Below are positions 63,176-64,000 of a DNA stretch of 64,000 bases, piece after piece. A program made the position numbers and the translations under genes. This DNA comes from Halosimplex aquaticum (lineage in GTDB: Archaea; Halobacteriota; Halobacteria; Halobacteriales; Haloarculaceae), in contig NZ_CP118158.1 in the NCBI RefSeq assembly GCF_028747785.1, positions 2,046,001 through 2,110,000 on the forward strand. The letters run 5' to 3'. Each line of letters opens with the position of its first letter. Positions within the stretch are counted from its first letter, which is position 1. The notes below the pieces were generated by a model, which saw only the letters and a program-made list of their open reading frames with translations, made no database searches and was not told the origin of the DNA.

Positions 63176-64000
63176 GCGAACCCCTCCAGTGAGGACTGGC
63201 CACGATCTCGGTTCTCATGGGACTGATACTCGGTACCACCGACGGCGTCGTCCCAGGCGGCGCGGTGGTCCAGGTAGAGCTTGAAGATATACTCCCACCG
63301 GGACCACCCCGCTGGCCGCTGGTAGCGGTAGCAGTAGGCCAGCGAGTCCGTCGAAGTGATCTCGCCGATGATGAACTCGCTGTCGTAACACCGCTTGTCC
63401 AGCCCGAATGCGTGCAGTTCTACGTCGGGGAGTACCTCGCGGACCGCGGCGACGATTTCTTCGCAAACCTCCACGTCGTCACGGCCGCACATCGTCCCGA
63501 TGCCGACCCGGTCGGTCACCAGATCGTGGTCTCGGAGTTGCTGAGCGTGCTGTTGGTAGTCTTCCGGTTCCCAACCCTGTACCACCGCAACCGGCTCAGC
63601 GCTGATATCGAGGATATCGTGCAGTTCAGCGCACTCGATATGCGCTTCTAACGTCCGCTGTTGCTGTTCACGGACACTCCAGTCGTGGAACTCCCGCACG
63701 TCATCCTCGCAGACGTAATCCCGCCAGGCGTAGCACGTCGGCTGGAGCGTCCCGATGGCCTGAAGATACAACTCCGTCGACTCGGGGTACTCCGCCAGCC
63801 CCTGACCGCCGTTCTCAGGCGGAGCGAACATCGAGTAAGCGCCGGGGTCGATGAACAGGTCGTAGTCGCGCCACCGCGAGTCCCGACCGTTCAGCATGGT
63901 CTGATAATTGACCATGATCCGCGACGGCCGCGGTCCCTCCAGCCAGCGCTGGGCGCGGGCCAGCATCTTCCGCGACGACCCGCTGGCCGCTCCAGCCCAG
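63172..64000 (-). CDS. TGT-fold protein of the DpdA family (5' end outside window)
   Basis: At least 275 residues, open to the window edge upstream; ATG 63966 is an internal or alternate start. TGT-fold signs are DLFIDPGAYSMF (the DSGGF/DxGA motif with the first catalytic Asp), PVAVVQGWEPEDY, GIGTMCGR, ELHAFGLDK and ITSTDSLAYCYR (position of the nucleophile Asp). These resemble DpdA, the transglycosylase that inserts 7-deazaguanine into DNA, rather than the cellular archaeosine tRNA enzyme, which is longer and has a Zn site. Its end overlaps a small gene. Likely virus or defence context. Confidence 0.8.
   Translation of the reverse strand, partial: WAGAASGSSRKMLARAQRWLEGPRPSRIMVNYQTMLNGRDSRWRDYDLFIDPGAYSMFAPPENGGQGLAEYPESTELYLQAIGTLQPTCYAWRDYVCEDDVREFHDWSVREQQQRTLEAHIECAELHDILDISAEPVAVVQGWEPEDYQQHAQQLRDHDLVTDRVGIGTMCGRDDVEVCEEIVAAVREVLPDVELHAFGLDKRCYDSEFIIGEITSTDSLAYCYRYQRPAGWSRWEYIFKLYLDHRAAWDDAVGGTEYQSHENRDRGQSSLEGFA

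Noticed and set aside
63172..63966. Calling the gene a host archaeosine tRNA transglycosylase
   Set aside because: It lacks the length, PUA domain and zinc-binding Cys residues of archaeal TgtA, and sits in a mobile region.
1..64000. CRISPR arrays, tRNA and rRNA genes
   Set aside because: No regular spacer-repeat pattern and no cloverleaf or rRNA core sequence was found by eye; the RNase P RNA is the only RNA gene called.

Overview
The window is high-GC chromosomal DNA from a halophilic archaeon (class Halobacteria). The evidence is a set of very acidic proteins, an FtsZ1-type FtsZ followed later by secE-spt5, an archaeal RNase P RNA, a D-aminoacyl-tRNA deacylase of the archaeal DtdA type, PGF-CTERM surface proteins, Tat lipoproteins, a fused CoxA-CoxC oxidase and leaderless promoters with TATA boxes about 25-30 bases before the start codon. 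A member of the Haloarculaceae would fit, but the sequence alone does not prove the genus. No tRNA, rRNA or CRISPR array was seen.

Layout. Positions 1-9.3 kb hold a partial histidine kinase with one GAF and seven PAS domains, a small winged-helix regulator, a probable NAD-dependent glucose-6-phosphate dehydrogenase, an MptD-like pterin aldolase, membrane proteins and a creatininase-family enzyme. Positions 9.4-16.8 kb are the terminal oxidase locus (coxB, fused coxAC, subunit IV) followed by two tandem LEA14-like membrane-anchored proteins and two convergent membrane proteins. Positions 17-28.8 kb carry metabolic genes: dihydroorotase, lipoate ligase, an isochorismatase-family hydrolase, nicotinate phosphoribosyltransferase, a BASS transporter and a SelW-like protein. 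Positions 28.8-32.9 kb hold two Hvo_1808-like surface proteins, the RNase P RNA gene and a 56-residue membrane protein. Positions 32.9-38.7 kb hold a cysteine-rich HxlR regulator divergent from a MerB-like protein, a sugar nucleotidyltransferase, a Rieske protein and others. Positions 38.7-46.5 kb hold a pabB-pabA-pabC operon, an HHH protein, aroE, a cation exchanger and dtdA. Positions 46.8-55.8 kb start with ftsZ1 and end with secE-spt5, with two PGF-CTERM proteins, an MBL hydrolase and a two-RCK K+ channel in between. Positions 56.1-58.6 kb hold an ABC-2 transporter operon.

From 58.6 kb to the end the window changes character. One insertion sequence (59041-60106, 16-bp perfect inverted repeats, frameshifted transposase) lies directly upstream of a small membrane gene. 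An IS630-type element (60571-61625, TA target duplication) has cut a DUF7845-like gene. Removing this element restores one open frame of 548 codons. That gene is the last in a tightly overlapping minus-strand unit: a TGT/DpdA-like protein, a 47-residue small protein, then the DUF7845-like protein. Each junction is a GTGA stop/start overlap. DpdA relatives insert 7-deazaguanine bases into DNA, so this unit is the best candidate here for an undescribed, virus- or defence-associated system; its upstream part lies outside the window.

Other unusual structure: a 212-bp tandem duplication of the spt5 3' end with its terminator, two strong hairpins just upstream of ftsZ1, and a MerB-like protein whose three catalytic-position residues are all kept and which carries a double-CC tail.
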